This document shows, piece by piece, positions 62,254 to 64,000 of a stretch of 64,000 nt of DNA; within the stretch, counting starts at the first letter, position 1; each line of letters starts with the position of its first letter. The stretch lies in NCBI GenBank assembly GCA_023014485.1, contig JAJOZX010000919.1, positions 471,001-535,000 on the forward strand, in the 5' to 3' direction. This DNA is from Bathynomus jamesi. Its lineage: Eukaryota; Arthropoda; Malacostraca; Isopoda; Cirolanidae. Made by a program: the position numbers and the translations under genes. The notes under the pieces were generated by a model, which was not told the origin of the DNA, searched no databases, and worked only from the letters and a program-made list of their open reading frames with translations.

Positions 62254-63036
62254 GGATAAAATGTGGAGGAGTTCCGTCATGCTGAAAGTACATATCACCG
62301 CGTGTAGCCAAAGGAACATCCTCCAATAGTCTTGTCAATTCATTTTGCAAAAATTCTAGGTAACTTTGTCCTGTAAGACGATTCTCTAAAGTAACAGAGC
62401 CAATCAGCTGATCATCGATGATACTCCATCACACATTGGCAGAGAAGTGATGTTGAAAATTTGTTTCCACAGTGGCATTTGGATTTTCGTCTGACCACCG
62501 ATGAGAGTTACGAGTGTTGTTGATACCGTCACGGGTGAAAGTAGCTTCATCGGTGAACAGTATTAATCGAAGCAATCGGCGATTAGCATTTACCCAGTGA
62601 GAAAATTCCAGTCGCATGGCACCGTCTCCTGGTTGAAGGTGTTGTACACGCTGTACATGATATGGATGCAAGCCTTCCTCAGTAATGTTCGCCATACTCT
62701 TGTGTGTGGTACACTGAGACGTGTAGAAATTCTTCGTGAGCTAGTAGTAGGACTACGCTCTACCAACTGAATAATGTTTTCCACTTCATCCACATCTTGT
62801 TGACCTTCACGTTCAGATGAAACATGAGCGCTGGGAAGTGTACCAATCTCACGCAATGTGTTGAAAACCCTGGTAAACACTCTTCGATCCGGAATTCTGC
62901 GGTTCGGAAACCGTCGACGGTATTCTGCAACAGCAGCTGTTGCACTTCCATCGCAAAAACCGTAGACATACACCATATCTGCATATTCGGCAGGTGTGAA
63001 GGTGTGTGGCATTCTTAACACTGCTTCAAACACCAA
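62254..63036 (-). pseudogene. Tc1/mariner transposase N-terminal and catalytic part
   Basis: Begins [20 protein letters not shown] (63012), the DUF4817-type domain, with [20 protein letters not shown]; then [20 protein letters not shown] and [12 protein letters not shown] (second helix-turn-helix). A frameshift near 62690 leads to [21 protein letters not shown]1 in LILFTDEATFTRDGI, a stop near 62430, IIDDQLIGSVTLENRLTGQS, and D2 in DMYFQHDGTPPHF at about 62266. Continues in 60522-60790 beyond the hAT-like element. Spacing D2 to D3 is about 40-41, allowing for one indel. Confidence 0.86.
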
Positions 63037-63276
63037 ACAATGTCACTCACAACAGTCAGCTGTCGATTGGCTTATGTTACATTCTTACATTACAGCTTAC
63101 ATGGTTCAATGTTGTAGGGGAGGGAAGGGAGAGGAAGAGTGCGCGTGCATCAGATTCAAACAGTTCTATCTCCGTAACCATTCAGAATTAGACACATGTT
63201 CATATGAACTTTTTTTCTCACAATGACCGATACTATCACCTCCCGAAGTATTGACCTTTCCTCCTGAAACACCCTG

Positions 63277-63700
63277 TATACAGCACAGCCTCCTTTACGT
63301 CTCGCTGTTCTATCAGCTCTTAGCAAGTTGAAACCCTCTATATTTATCTCTTTCTTATCAATACAATGTTCGCAGTATTCACAATTTCCTTGGCAATCCT
63401 TAACATGAGTTTTTGTAAGGCATGCGATGTCCGCTCTCGTTTCGTCCATAAATCCTTCCTGGTACAAAACTTTGTTGAGTGATTGGTTTGGTTTTATTCC
63501 TTGAATATTAGCCAGGCCATTATTTATTTTCTTTTTTTTTCGTTGCCCCTTGTGCATTTCAAGTTCGTTTTCCTTCGGTTTCGCTTGTTTCGTTGCCCTA
63601 TGGTTCTCGGAGAGAGATCCGTTTCCGCCACCTGTTCTGAAAGCTTGCCCGGAAGCGGTTTGGCTAGGGGGTTTCCAGCTGTGTCAACTGCATGCGTTGT
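63277..63700 (-). pseudogene. LINE endonuclease N-terminus with basic leader
   Basis: KINNGLANIQGIKPNQSLNK, EGFMDETRADIACLTKTHVK, CQGNCEYCEHCIDKKEINIE and GFNLLRADRTARRKGGCAV form the first third of an APE-type endonuclease; ACLTKTH corresponds to the ACLTETH motif, with catalytic Glu replaced by Lys. Upstream (63560-63700) a basic region, PGKLSEQVAETDLSPR and KRNRRKTNLKCTRGNEKKK, may be the end of a nucleic-acid-binding leader. Confidence 0.8.
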
Positions 63701-63853
63701 ATGACATTTAGCAGCCGTATCGTGTCTGCGATGTTGAAAAAAATTTTGTTCGGTTTTTATGTTCTTATTGTTATTCCTATTGTCCTTTAAACTTTGTCCA
63801 TTGTCCTTTGGGTTCGTCGGGAGATTGACAGTAGCATTTTTTCCGTATTTTCA

Positions 63854-63942
<89 letters not shown>

Positions 63943-64000
63943 CATTTAAGAATGAAAAGAATGATCAACGCCCACGTCAACATTATTAAGATTTAATATC
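63701..64000. other. no gene seen; compound microsatellite
   Basis: (CA)n(TA)n(GA)n at 63856-63940; the rest shows no recognisable feature. Confidence 0.7.

Larger units (their letters stand above)
60238..63276 (-). mobile_element. DD41D-type Tc1/mariner element with about 125-bp TIRs, split by a hAT-like element
   Basis: TIRs CAGGGTGTTTCAGGAGGAAA GGTCAATACT and complement; the inverted match continues through GAATGGTTACGGAGATAGA. TA at 60236-60237 and 63277-63278. Excluding the inner hAT-like element and its duplicated TSD, about 1.58 kb remain. Confidence 0.92.
58345..63700 (-). mobile_element. CR1/Jockey-like LINE, copy 3, split by a mariner
   Basis: Reading leftwards: N-terminal basic region and endonuclease start (63700-63277), interruption by a mariner (60238-63276), rest of endonuclease (60237-59700), linker (59660-59080), then RT thumb and C-terminus (58990-58370). 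The RT palm is deleted. The host text KGGCAVY and YVHEGHMTETV joins exactly across the mariner's TA site. Same family organisation as 6195-9300. Confidence 0.88.

Noticed and set aside
1..64000. Host protein-coding gene with introns
   Set aside because: No chain of exons with splice sites and known protein similarity could be recognised; nearly all protein-like text belongs to mobile elements.

Overview
This window looks like repeat-rich, AT-rich DNA from an animal nuclear genome, most likely an arthropod. The clues are degenerate (CCTAA)n/TTAGG-type tracts, many long (TA)n, (CT)n and (CA)n microsatellites, DD41D- and DD37E-type Tc1/mariner transposases, a Penelope-like retroelement with a GIY-YIG remnant, and CR1/Jockey-like LINEs. 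I cannot place it lower than arthropod. I found no convincing single-copy host gene. Nearly every open frame belongs to a decayed mobile element or to a tandem repeat whose period is a multiple of three.

Layout. 1-790: 5'-truncated Penelope-like RT (minus). 871-3140: Tc1/mariner deletion derivative, then a hAT derivative. 3.7-9.3 kb: Tc1 remnant and two same-strand LINE copies; the second is split by a 202-bp hAT MITE with a perfect 8-bp target duplication (TSD). 9.5-13.8 kb: MITE, mariner derivative, 36-bp and 21-bp minisatellites, and a CCTAA/CCTTA/CCTA tract between inverted GATGTC-type repeats. 15.56-18.39 kb: a TIR-bounded element with a decayed transposase of a family I cannot name. 20.7-28.1 kb: an inverted duplication flanking nine tRNA-like Pol III units on a 269-bp period, seven minus then two plus. 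26.0-27.1 kb: nearly complete DD37E transposase. 28.0-29.6 kb: mariner inside a fold-back element. 29.8-33.95 kb: composite Penelope-like element with opposed hammerhead-like ends, split by a mirrored Tc1 fold-back. 35.49-38.31 kb: near-full-length hAT with BED finger and 8-bp TSD. 39.03-43.28 kb: LINE with a 2A-like N-terminus and 14-bp TSD, hosting a hAT-like and a piggyBac-like MITE. 44.57-45.86 kb: second copy of the 1854-3140 hAT derivative. 47.1-57.1 kb: another mariner, fold-back MITEs, GC-rich repeats and a long-TIR transposon split by a LINE tail. 58.3-63.7 kb: LINE split by a mariner that is itself split by a hAT-like element.

The elements do not form a pathway. What they show is order of insertion: several TSDs and interrupted reading frames give relative ages exactly. 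The least conventional feature is the tRNA-like array: each unit has A-box, B-box and a T6 terminator, the copies are nearly identical, and orientation flips at a short-microhomology junction. All calls come from reading the sequence; no database search was run.
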